Assembly (NCBI RefSeq): GCF_047948215.1
Contig: NC_134455.1
Location: forward strand, 301,710,147 to 301,774,146
Origin: Lycorma delicatula
Lineage: Eukaryota; Arthropoda; Insecta; Hemiptera; Fulgoridae
Direction: 5' to 3'
Length of the DNA: 64,000 nt
Positions 46,510-57,999 of this stretch are shown in pieces. The position numbers and the translations under genes are program-made. Positions within the stretch are counted from its first letter, which is position 1. The number at the start of each line of letters is the position of its first letter. The notes below the pieces were generated by a model. That model made no database searches and was not told the DNA's origin. It saw only the letters and a program-made list of their open reading frames with translations.

Positions 46510-49500
46510 GAATCATTACTCTCAGAAAAAGAAACTGTAACTGATACTACTTGTACCTCAAGTGCTTTACGTACATCACAACCGTAGGAAAGACTTGAAA
46601 AGATTGTGCAATACAAGATAATCTGCCCCTTTAAAATGAAACAATCTGTCACATACCCTCACCACTTCATCTTAGCAGGAGACATTACATCTTTAGAAAA
46701 AGTTCTTTCAAAAATTTTGCATTACTATTATTTTGCTTTAGATTTTTCTTATTTTTAATTTCATACTGGAAACAAGAGTATGAGAAGAAATTTAGAATTG
46801 CATATTAGAATGAACGATCTAAATTTTGAATATTTTAACAATAAAATTCAACATGTTTTAAAGTTTATACTTTTATTGAAAATGTAGCATTTGCATTCAT
46901 TTGAAAATTGAGTTACATTAGAGAATTCTGTTATTATATCAATAAAATCAATTGATAATTTTATTATATTAGGAGAATATCAATCAGCATCCACTTAAAT
47001 AATATCTTAGTGCTAATTACTACTATAATTAGTGTAATAATTACAGTAATTAGTGATAATGCTAAATATTACTGTTATAAGTAGAATAATTTCAATATTT
47101 TGAATTAATAAAAATAATTATCTTAATATTAAATAAGTGAACAGGTGGCCAAAAAAACAAAACACTCTATATGATATTATATTTCATGTAAAGCAATGGG
47201 GGTTTATTTAAGTGGTTATTAGAGAATATGACCATATTTGATGTACGCATAATAATTTTTTGTCTACTTTAGTAGTAATTTGATGCCAAACACAGGATAA
47301 AATATATCGAACATAAATAAAGATAATTTTTTATAAACAGTAAATGAATTTATTATTATACTGAACTATAAAATGGAATAAAAATTAGTTACATAATGCA
47401 TATTCTACACAGAAATTAAGATTTTGTGAAATGTACTGTATTTTTTTATTTGTAATTTTTGTATTTCCATTCACTTTAATTTTATATGTTTTTAATATTT
47501 AAATGATCTTGATATTTTAGAGAAAACATTTAATCATGGTTATTGGAAACTTCATATTAGCATGATGTATGCAGTAAATCACAGTTGTAATACGCTTCTC
47601 AATCGCAGTAAAACACTGCTGACAGATGGAATATGAAATATGTATCATTCTTCCAAATAAATACTGACATCAAAAGCAGCTATGAATAACTGTTAAGTCA
47701 GCTGTTTGGAATCTATCAGTTAAATAACTATGATAACAGGACAGTTCACATACACAATTTCAGTTATAAGATTTTTTTTTATTGCTATGTAGAATATTTT
47801 TCTAACCTACATTTCAATTAATAATTCAAAAAAGACAACTTTTAATACCATTAAAAATGCCAACCACATAAATACTTCATTAAACCAACAGCAAAATCTT
47901 AGAAATGATATTCTAATCTTTTTTATATTCTATTAGAAAAAACAATAAACAACAAAATTTAGTAGTTCGTTCAATGCATATTTATGATTTACAGTGTAAT
48001 TGTCAGTTTTCAAAGTATTACAAACATTGGAAACTGCTTTGCACAAGTGTCTAATAAGGTTTTAGTCTTGACCATAAACCAGAAATGAATTATAATATAT
48101 AATTTCACTGTCATTAAATTTTCTTTTGGTAACTAACTACTGTTCAATTGTAATAGTATGACAATGCCCAAATTCCTTTTACTGATCATTTATAATAACT
48201 ATACAGTTCATTTAAATTTTAATAGATTTGCATTTGTTAGATAGTACTATATTTCAGGAAGAAAAAGAGTACCAAAAAGAATTTAACAACTTCTGAAGTT
48301 CTTTGTGGCTTAGCAACTTTTTTAAATTAAAAAGTTATAATTTAATAAAAAAATCATCACTATTTTGAGTTGTCTTTTTTTTTATTTTAACACATAATCA
48401 ATATTAAGTTATACAAACTATATTACTACTCTAATCCTAATGCCAAGCTAATATTTATGTAATTTGGAATAACCAGTAAAAATGTTTTTGGATTGTTATC
48501 ATGTTTAGTTGATTCATATGATATTCTAGAAGTCTCTAGATTTCTAGTGCAGCTTTCTAAATTCAGACCCAAAAGACCCTAATAAAAAAATAATTAAAAG
48601 AGACGTTGCTCTTGTAGTGAATGTCCTATAATTTTTTGCTTCTGAAGATCACCAGACCAGAATTGTCATTAATTTGGTCCTAACAATAAAATGGTGGCCA
48701 GAAGACAGTAACAGGAAGTTAGTGTTAAAATATAATTGGTCTGCCCATGTTGTGACCTGTCAACTGCATACACAGGAAGGCAAACATTAATCTTTTGTAT
48801 TACTCTCTAAATACTGTCATGCTATTTGAATATGATTTTATTTGGAATTAATTTTGTACTTTTTTTTGTTTGTAGTTCATATTCTTGGCTCTTTTGTCTT
48901 GTTTCTAATAAGTTTAGTTTAATTCATTGCAATTTAATTTAATTTTAAATTATTTAATTTTATTATTTAAGCTAATGAGTACTACAATTCAATAAAATTT
49001 TGTATACTGACATATTATTTGTTAATATTTTTGTTGAGATATTAAAAAAATATGTATTTTGAAAATTATTTAACTAAATGACAGTTTAATTTTTTACTAA
49101 TTTCATAATAAATGTGTTACTGTAATTTTTTTAATTTATAATAATTTTTTGGAAAATATTTACAAAACTTTCAATGCGTATTATTTTCAAAAAAATAAAT
49201 ATAAATTATCACAACAATTTCAGTGTAAATATTGCACACATACCAAACGAGAAGCATCTATTAATCTTTAAATTATCTTCAGCCTTATACAACACAATTT
49301 ACATCTATTAATAATGCAATAATAATGTATTTATAAAAAAAAAAAATTCACTTATCTCTTTGTATTTAAAAATATATTTATCCATATCTGGACAGCCAGC
49401 CCACATTTACATAGTATGTCAGTGAAGCTGATAAAATTCCTTGGAAAATTAAAAATTTCTGCATTTAAGTAAATAAGTTTTTATTTTAATATGAATTTTT

Positions 49501-49530
49501 TACAGTTTTCTGTTCAGTAAGACTTATCAT
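46510..49530. other. AT-rich DNA, no gene recognised
   Basis: Three kilobases with no conserved frame on either strand, no transposon ends and no RNA gene that I can recognise. Confidence 0.55.
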
Positions 49531-49536
49531 TTTATT

Positions 49537-49860
49537 ACTTTCCCAGTTAGCGCTATATCAAAGCTATAGCTGTAGAAAGGAAAGTATTATAATCGATCCA
49601 ATATGGGCATATGCGATTTTCCCTGTATCTTGATGTTTTGACACCTAATGAACCCAAAAAATCAAGAAACAAGATGGAAATTTTGCAGATGTTCATATGT
49701 ATTGTGTAGTTCAATGTGTCTCACCTTATATCTTAAGAACTACTGGACCAATTTTAACTAAACTTGGTCAGATTACTTCTGTATATGGAGCATTGATGCC
49801 ATTAAATTTTCAACTAAGAAGGTCAAGGGGGTGAGGCTATAGAGCAAGGTCAAACTAGTG
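49537..49860 (+). repeat. Dispersed repeat, ACTTTCCYGGCAAG family, copy 3
   Basis: Opens ACTTTCCCAGTTAGCGCTAT, followed by GCTATAGCTGTAGAAAGGAA and AGTATTATAATCGATCC, paralleling the copy at 24115. Non-coding. Confidence 0.4.
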
Positions 49861-50164
49861 GCTAAGTGGGTATACTGCATCAATAGTACCCCTGTCACCA
49901 CAAGAAGCGCTAGTGTAGCACTGACGTATAACGATACAAAAAATATTATATTTAAACAAAATTATAAATATTTTAAAATTAAGTTGTTTGTGTAAGTGTT
50001 TTTTTGTGTAGGGGTGAGGCTGTAGAGCAAGATCACCCTCAGTATCTTGATATTTCATCTAATTAAGGTGTTATTTTTCTTAGGCACATTTGTTATCAAT
50101 TAAAAATAATAATATTTCCAAAATAAATTTTTGCAAAATCGCACCTGTATCCCATAAAATGCTC

Positions 50165-51110
50165 TAAGCAGTTGATGTAAGCCATGCATCAGAAAAAAGC
50201 CGCCTGATGGCAACTGAAAATTTTCCAGTTCTCACCATAAAATAACCAGTCTGATCCATGCAATTTCTTGAATTTTAATTTTAGTTCCACTAACTTTTGC
50301 AGTCACATGACTTACACCATTCTCTTGAGAAAACCCCAAAGAAAAACATCACATCCGGATAAGTAAGAAGATCTTGCTGGCCAAATAACATTCCCAATTA
50401 AGCATATGATCTGGTTTGGAAAGAGCTCTCTTAAAGCAGCAATAGACACATGAGCAGCATGACATTGAACTCAATCTTGCTGAAACCAGGTAATTTGCAG
50501 AAATCGAACTAATTCTTGCTTCAAAAATGTAGAGATCATGTTTGTATAATGTGCCGCAGTAACAGTTGTAGAATTTCCTTGATCATCTTGAAAAAAGAAT
50601 GGTCCAATTATGCCAGATTATAAAAGTGTACACAACGCTGTGGCCTTTGGACTATTAAATGGTTATTCATGTAACTGAAGTAGGTTTTCAGCACTTTAGT
50701 ATTGACTATTCTGCTTATTTGGTGGATTAAGTTTACATCACCATCCAAATGCTGCAACATTTATGAAAAAAATCAATGAGAGCAAACAAATCTGCATCTT
50801 TTAATTACTGAACAATTTGAATTTAATTGGGGTGAAAACATAAGTCTTTATTTAAGATTTGATGGATCAATGATTTGCTGATATTCAGTGTTAATCCACT
50901 TTTAAATGCAGAACATTTTGGATTGTGAGTCATGGCAGTTCAAATTCTTGTCAATGTTTTCTAGCATTCTAATACTTTTTGTTGAACTGCTTTTTCCACA
51001 AAAATATTATTGCTACGAAGAACATGATCTAAGAAACAAAAGGCAATTTTCATTTTATGAGTACCCACATGCACATATATATACATAACTGTAATAAACT
51101 GATAAACTAA
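50165..51110 (-). pseudogene. Mariner-like transposase, relic 3
   Basis: On the minus strand, starting near 51090, degraded blocks appear in family order. ISKSLIHQILNKDLCFHP is the helix-turn-helix end. FNSPKATALCTLL and SGIIGPFFFQDDQGNS match the strand region after the first Asp; HYTNMISTFLKQELV follows. WFQQD (50488-50471, second Asp) is followed by a stop, and CHAAHVSIAALRELFPNQII leads to WPARSSYLSGCDVFLWG (near 50390-50340, third Asp). Spacing between the two Asp residues is again about 41. Multiple stops and frameshifts make it inactive. It is distinct in sequence from the relics at 35 and 38 kb. Inverted ends were not found. Confidence 0.8.
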
Positions 51111-51114
51111 CTGA

Positions 51115-51980
51115 AAAGATGTGAATCTATTGAAATGGATGAAACCTATCTATATGGACAAGATGGAAAAGAGCTGCAGCCTCAGTATGTTATGGAAACT
51201 TCAGTCAGTATATAATATATTAATTAAAAGTAATATTGTTCTATAATAAATGAATATTGTAATAAATTTCTTTAAAAAAAAGTGATATTTGTTCTCTGAA
51301 AATGAAAATTAATATTCAGGAAAATCAGACAACTCAGGAAAATGAAATCTGCCTATAAGAAATTCATAATATTATTATTATTAATACTGATCATTGGTCT
51401 TATTAATACCTTCACTTTCATTACCAGGATAGATGGAAATTCAGAAGAAGATAAGGAAGTAAACTTCCCTGCATTTGTATGAATAAAGAAAAAGATATCC
51501 TAATTACTTGCTGTTTTCATACAAGCGATATTAGCCAAATTAATGAATTTTGTGAACAATTAACTAAAAAACTCTGGTTAACTAGATTTTCTTTAGAATA
51601 TCATAAGTAATTATCAAAAGACAGATTTTTGTTTTAATATAATACAAATTAACTGAAAAATAAACAACATAATTATAGAAAAGTTTTTAAATCTCTGTAG
51701 ATAGTTAATATTTGTCAAGTTATTCTGTTAAATTTTATTTCATTGTTTATTTAATGCATTAAGATTGGGTATATAATATATCCATTTTTCATTGAACAGC
51801 ACAATGAAACTCTATTTTTTTAAATATCAAATTACTCTCTTTCGAAATATTAAACCTTTACTTCTGTAGACCTTTCAGAATTAACTGGGTTCTTCCTCAA
51901 AGGAATATTTAGAAAATGACTTTAGAAATCATCTTAAAAACCATCTAAAAAAAGAATAATTTAATTTTGTTTTATATTTA
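51115..51980. other. No gene recognised
   Basis: A short plus-strand open frame from about 51478 (MNKEKDILITCCFHTSDIS) has balanced codons but no family I recognise. Nothing else stands out. Confidence 0.4.
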
Positions 51981-51984
51981 GTCT

Positions 51985-52680
51985 GTGTTGCATTTGTTCA
52001 TTTGATATATTGTTTTTGACAAATTCTGTGCACTTGTAAATTTCTCATTGTTCAAGTGTGTTGAAATATTGGTTTTCATTGATATATTTAAAATTTGCCT
52101 GTTGTAAATTAATGTCTTTCTGTATGTGAACTGCCTCAATAAAGTGATTTGGAAAATGTGATTCTGTTGTGTGTACGATTCAGTATGTAGTCTTTCTTCC
52201 TGTTGGTAAATATAAAATTCTGTGCAATTACTGCAGTTTAATTTGTATATTCCTTTATTGCTGTACATGCCAGTGTGTATTTTGTTTGTTGTTTTAATAG
52301 TAACACACTGACTTTCCTGAAAATGTTGGCAGTTTTATAAAACTGTATTGGCTGATGTGTGTTAGTGTTTTATATATATATATATATATACATACATATA
52401 TATAATTTGGTTTTTGTTCTGTATGTTATATACTTTAGTTTATTATGCCAGCAATAAAACATTATTTTACAAATTTCTAAAAATTAAATTTTTGTAATTG
52501 CTCTTCTCCATTGTGATTGTAAAGATGACATAACATGAGCAAGAAAGCTGTAATTTTGTGCTGTGTGAAGGTGGTTAAATATATTGCAATTAAATGAGTC
52601 AATTGTAATAAGTTTTCTGTTGATGTTCAAATTGTGTTTATCAACTCTGAATGTGATAGATCAAAAAATTAAGTGATTTC
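51985..52680 (-). pseudogene. Penelope-like retroelement fragment with GIY-YIG domain
   Basis: On the minus strand an RT-distal block comes first (near 52640-52510): NINRKLITIDSF and then HLHTAQNYSFLAHVM, matching the RKPTxTD and SxHPxxHK region of Penelope-type reverse transcriptases. After an interruption by a (TA)n run at 52370-52404 comes GIYKLNCSNCTEFYIYQ (52253-52203), the GIY...C-x2-C...YIG core of the C-terminal endonuclease. After a frameshift come FPNHFIEAVHIQKDIN and TLEQ-stop-EIYK (near 52060-52030), the conserved end of the domain. The YIG glycine is replaced by Tyr. In intact elements this endonuclease nicks target DNA to prime reverse transcription. Stops and frameshifts make this copy dead. 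Confidence 0.8.
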
Positions 52681-52689
52681 ATATGATCT

Positions 52690-53790
52690 GCAATGAAACG
52701 TTAATTAAGTAGTAATTTGATGATGGTTGTGAGGAATGTCCTTCGACATTTTTATAGCAGTAACATTACAGTATTTGTCTTCACGTTTCTTGTTGTATAA
52801 TGTGTGAATTTCTCAAAATTTTGTAAATTATTTAAGCAAGGATACTGGAAATGAATAAGCACATTGTTAAGTCTGGATAAGAATAGCAGCTGCAATTACA
52901 TGAGGTAATTTTGTTCTGTAGTAGAATAACAAACAAATAATCATTTTACTTCATTGAAGATCATGATGAAATGAAGTTTATACTCACCACAAACAGTCAC
53001 AAACTAAAAATGTACCTTTAATAATGAAAATTCTAAACATATTATATTTAATAAGATAGTTTATTAAATTAAACAAGAAGACTACATTATTTAATCTTAT
53101 ATTAAAGGGTTATGAAGACTCCTAATCAACTCAAATCTGTAATCATTAATACGACTTGTGAACTTCCAAAAGTGAATAGAATTTACTAAAACATTATGTG
53201 GAAGAATATTTCCCTTCTCATTTGCAAAAAAAAAGCTATGAAGTTTTTTTTGTAGATAACTGTAAATAACAACTGGCAGATATATGGGTTGATTGATGTT
53301 ACATTATAACTGCACTACTCCCAGTTGTATTTTTTTAAGATCAATATTATTAATTAGTGTAAGATATATGTTTACTTATATTTTACATTGAAATTTGTCT
53401 GCTAAAATTAAAAATTAAAAAACGTTTTTGGATATTATTGGAATGCCATCATACAGAAATACAACTCTGCTGTTTTTCCATTTCAGTTGCACCTTACTCA
53501 GTTTTACACTGTTCAATTTTCTTCTGTAATTTTTCTTAACTATAACAGCTAACATAACTTTCTTAAAATTTATGAAGACAACACTGAAAGTAGGTTAATG
53601 TTATAACACCTGACTTGACTTTAACAAAGTTTTGCATAATAAATAGATAGAAGGTTAAGGTTAAGTTCGTGGATTTAAAAATGATTTTTAGACACACACA
53701 AACATGCTCTCTCTCAATCTTTCTCTCTCTTGTACGCACACATGTGCTCACACATTTATATTTTTACAAATACAGAATCGTGATATAGGA
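52690..53790. other. AT-rich DNA, no gene recognised
   Basis: The upstream part of the Penelope-like element might lie here but is not readable. A CT/CA-rich simple stretch lies near 53694-53755. Confidence 0.45.
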
Positions 53791-53809
53791 CAAATAAATT
53801 ACTTAGGCA

Positions 53810-55165
53810 TCATGACCCCCCATAGGAAGACCCAGCTTATGATAATCCTGGTCATCACACCACCCCCTCTGTTTACAGCCTAGATGGACTTTACCAGAGG
53901 TTGTTTTTTAGATCCTCTAAATCTGATTATATATATATCACATTCATCAGTATTGGCTCTGTCAGGATGCCACTAATGCAATTGCCTCAGCAGACATTTC
54001 CATCAGTATATTTACTTAACTCTACTGTATGCTTCTTCCAATCTCACCCACCTACTCTAATTTGTAGCCCTCTCAACTAACATTACGCGGAAGTGCAATC
54101 CCTGTGCTTATCTCTAACACCGAAGGACTCAAAATAACCATATCCTATAACTAAAATTCAAACAATATTGTACTAACAAACATTTATTCGTTTGAATCTA
54201 CTAGAAACATTTAAATTCTATTCTCATACCCATTAAACAAGTGTTCGTTGCAACAAAGACAATTTTGTCCTACAGATAACCAATCCATCTCTGACAAAAA
54301 GCATACACTTATTCTCTCATTTGGCCCACTTTTGGAAGTGAGGTCGATGTCCCTTCACTCTCCCACACTCCAACCTACTTCCATCCTAAAAAAAAATCAC
54401 AAATAGTTCAGCTAACTGAGGTTCAATGCCAAAATGCCTACCTTGGTGAAGCAAACACCCAAGCAATATCCTAACACCCAGATTGTTACTCTTATCTATT
54501 AGAACATCAAAACCCTTCAGCCATCCTCTGCAGGGCCAGAAACCTAAAGAAGTCAGCAACTATATTCAACTCCCTTTGGGTTTTCCAATTAATTTGTAAC
54601 TCTAAATCAGAATTAGTTTTTCTCTAACTATTCTAGTACTTTCATCCTCGTAATTTGGACAGATATACAGGACATGGTATATTATCAATGTACATGTTTT
54701 ACGTTGTTAGTAATACTGCATTCCAGCCATAGACCTTGTTTTTTTTTTACCCTTCCTTTTGAGGCTGGTCCTGCATTCCTGCATAACTTGGCCATTGCCT
54801 CTAACCGAACAGGCAGTAATGCTAGGTGAAAGTAACATGTTAATAATGTACAATATGTTAATATGTACATAATAGGTGGGACTAGATCTTTTATTACCAT
54901 GCCTCTAGCTAGGAGACCCTGAGAGATGTCTCCCCACTGGGACTATGGTCTTTTACTTTACCCTCCTATGTCGCCAGGCATCCCCATTCACTCATCAAGG
55001 GTGGGGGGGGGGAACGCTCCAGCATTCCACCCCTCCTGAACAGAACTGCCCGCCTGGCCCTGACCTACGCACAGGTAGCTGTGCTACCTGTGCAGTAGAA
55101 ACCTGTGCAGTTTGTTGGGGCATGGTAGCTTCAGCTACCAACAAAAACTGAATCAACTCAAATGT
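53810..55165 (-). mobile_element. R1-like LINE, 3' untranslated region
   Basis: Lies directly downstream (minus strand) of the R1-like reverse transcriptase relic. The part at 53810-54300 is homologous to 26430-26960, showing that this sequence belongs to a dispersed element. A G+C-richer part at 54900-55160 contains an 11-bp-arm hairpin. The exact 3' end near 53760-53810 is not marked by a clean poly-A. Confidence 0.55.
55069..55093. repeat. Perfect hairpin, 11-bp arms
   Basis: GCACAGGTAGC (55069-55079) pairs exactly with 55083-55093 around TGT. It lies in the 3' part of the R1-like LINE. Structured 3' ends are recognised by the reverse transcriptase in R1/R2-type elements, so a role in template recognition is possible but inferred. 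Confidence 0.85.
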
Positions 55166-55169
55166 TAGC

Positions 55170-55790
55170 TCACCATGTCTTCATCTTAGCCCAAGACCTA
55201 ATATCAGGGATTAATTTCCTTTTCCATAGGCCTACCTTCATTCTGGACCATCTATCAGGCCATTGTTTAATTACCTCCCTTCTGGCCATACCCTTTGGCA
55301 CCTCTTCCACTCTTCTCACTTGCTCTTCCACAAATAACTCCAACAGGGTGTGCGATCCAATCACCAGGATAGCTTCAGTGGAGACTGTTTTGTAGGCACT
55401 CACAACCCCGATCACCAATCGCCATTGCAAGCCCTCAAGCCTCCGAATAGGCACCTTCTTGCCGAGAGCCCTCTTCCATACTGACACAGCATACAGTGCA
55501 ACAGACCAAACAGCAGCCACCAACATCCTCCTCTTGGATGAGTTCAGTCCACCAACCCTGCTCATGAATCTAGAGACAGCTGACAAGGTGTTATGGGCCT
55601 TGTCAACTGTCTCCATAACATGCAGGCAGAACTCTCTCAACTATCCAGCCACACACCTAAGTAACCTTACTAACCGGCTCTATTTCTGTACCTTTAACCA
55701 TCAGCTTGATGGTGCAAGATGCCTCCTCCCTGCCATAACTACTAATCTAGTTTCTCCAGCACTAAGCTCTGGGCATAGACCTGAGGTAGT
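55170..55790 (-). pseudogene. R1-like LINE reverse transcriptase, C-terminal part
   Basis: The open frame 55640-55170 reads SRVGGLNSSKRRMLVAAVWS, then VALYAVSVWKRAL, then RRLEGLQWRLVIGVVSAYKT with VSTEAILVIGS, and RKLIPDIRSW near the end. These are the thumb and C-terminal blocks of R1-clade LINE polymerases (usual form: QRRLALRVxSAYRTVSTxA). Upstream, in other frames (about 55790-55640), SKVT-stop-VCGWIV continues the match to the YLGVWLD block, so the reading frame is broken there. The catalytic palm is missing and the usual C-terminal Cys/His motif is not seen. R1 itself inserts into 28S rRNA genes; no 28S sequence is present here. Confidence 0.85.
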
Positions 55791-55859
55791 TAAACCCAAA
55801 CGAAATAGGATGCAAGTAAAAATATCAAAACATTCACAATGTTGTTAAAGAAGATCCTG

Positions 55860-57990
55860 ACAACTAGGTCCAGAAGACATTTTGAGAAGTTGTATGTTTA
55901 TAATGACTTAGAAAACTTGTATTCTTCATCATGCTGTTTGAGCAACCATATTTTTTTATTGGAATAATTTTCCTTTAATTATTTTTTTAATTTCTGTAAC
56001 AGTATCTATTTCAAATTTGTTGAGCTTACTACAATTCATTTTTTCATACAATTAATCATTTAACTGTAATATTAGCAATGATTTGTTTCTGTCTTTATGT
56101 ATTGATAATAAGTAAGCAGAGAATAAACTTTTATGAACCAACAAATTTCTTTTGTTGCATTGTAGACTATTCAAACAAAATAGTATTTTAATTAATTGAT
56201 TAATCATAGGCTCTTCTCTGAGTGGGTTGTCATTCAGTTTATGTTGTAATTTGTGTATTTAATATTCTAATTATAATGTAACATTGTATGTCATATTTTT
56301 GTATCTACTTAATTAGTAAGGAATACTTGTCATTGTTTTTGTTTTAAAAAGTATTGTGTATAAATATAAATTGTTGATCTTTTCATATATTTTGTGTGCA
56401 TAAATTATTATGTATTTATTTTCATATAAACTAAAAATATGGCTGTGTTCTATATAAATAATACAGTATTTTCTTCGTAATATGTTATGTAAATATTAAT
56501 TTTTTCAACATGTTTCCAATGCACTTTATATTATTATCTGTTTAAATAAACAAATTACTCACTATTAGCATACCATTCTGGTATTCCTAAAACACATTCC
56601 AAAAAAACTGAGAAGTGGATTTCTTAAAAAACTAAGTAAAACAGTTATTGTAATGTATGTTTGGAAGTAATTATTTTCTTTCTGTTTTTTATACTTTTTC
56701 ATTATAAATTTGTAATTTAAGAACAGGTTGGGATACTTTAAAATTTAGTATGAAAGTTTAAACTGATTTTCTATTTAAAAAACACAATAATAAATTAAAC
56801 AAAAAAATGAGACTTAAATCATTAATATTTCGTTTATTTATTTTATCATCTAAAATCTTAAGCAATTTATTGTTATAAAATGACATTGTACTTGTTTAAA
56901 TATGATTTCTTGAATAACCTTGAGTTACAGCAAAAATATTTAATAGTACATAAAGATTAAAATTCTGAAATGCAAAGATTATTTCAGTCTAAAGATTTAT
57001 TAACAGTCTAGGTTTTTTTCATTTCCTTCACTTGGAATTTCAATTGGTTAACTAAAGATAAAGATTTATAACCACTAATGTCAATAAAATATGATTTCTA
57101 TTTCAATAAATAAATTCATTGTACATTAATAATAGCCAGATGCTTTTAAAAAATGTGTTTTTATAACAGTGACCATAATTGATGAGTGTTAATTAACCTG
57201 TAAACAGTCTATCACTCATTTCTCACGACAGACAACATTTGATATTTTCAGTAAGGAAATGATATTATGTAACAAATCTAACTGCAAAGATAAGAAAATA
57301 ACTGAGTACATTTTTGCTTATTTTTTTTTTTAAATCTACTCCTTAAGTTTTTCAACAAATTTCTGGGTTATTTGTATGACAGGAAGCAGGAAATCAATGA
57401 ATTTAGTTCAAAGTAAACATTTACATGATTATTTTGTAAATCACTGTTCTTTTTTTTATATTAATTCACTACATACTTAAAGATTATTTAAAAGGATATA
57501 AAATATCCTTATTAATATAAAATGGACATTTTATAGTCTAACAAAAAAATGGCAAGCATGATCAAGATACAAAACCCAGACTATAACCAGAAATGCTGAT
57601 CACTACATTTTGGAAGTCTCTTTCTTAATGCATAAAAGATAAATCACTTGCCTGCTGTTTTTTTTAAATTCTATTAGCAAGTAATTTTCATTAGGCTTTC
57701 ACACATTAACACATTCTCAGTCTCGTGAACCAAATGTGGCTTACACAATGTAATCTAGCCTTGCTCATGAACCACATGTGGCTGACAACCATATACAACT
57801 ACTAAAGCAAATAATTTTATGAAACTTGCATGGACTGCATAGTTTTGGGGTTGAACCAATTTGGACAGTTATAAAATTCAGAAATACAACACAGGACATA
57901 TGGAAAAATATCTTTATCCTTGAGAAAAATGACAAACTTCAAAAAATTTTAGACAAGAAAAGTTTTCTATTGTGTTTCATTTATGTTTTC
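55860..57990. other. AT-rich DNA, no gene recognised
   Basis: No conserved frame or repeat end. The 110-codon plus-strand open frame that begins at 57826 is mostly antisense to the piggyBac C-terminus and is not supported. Near 57720-57790 the phrase ACCAAATGTGGCT / ACCACATGTGGCT occurs twice. Confidence 0.55.
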
Positions 57991-57999
57991 CTTGAAAAA

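Noticed and set aside
55459..55848. 129-codon plus-strand open frame
   Set aside because: It is antisense to the R1-like reverse transcriptase relic, whose conserved blocks are on the minus strand.
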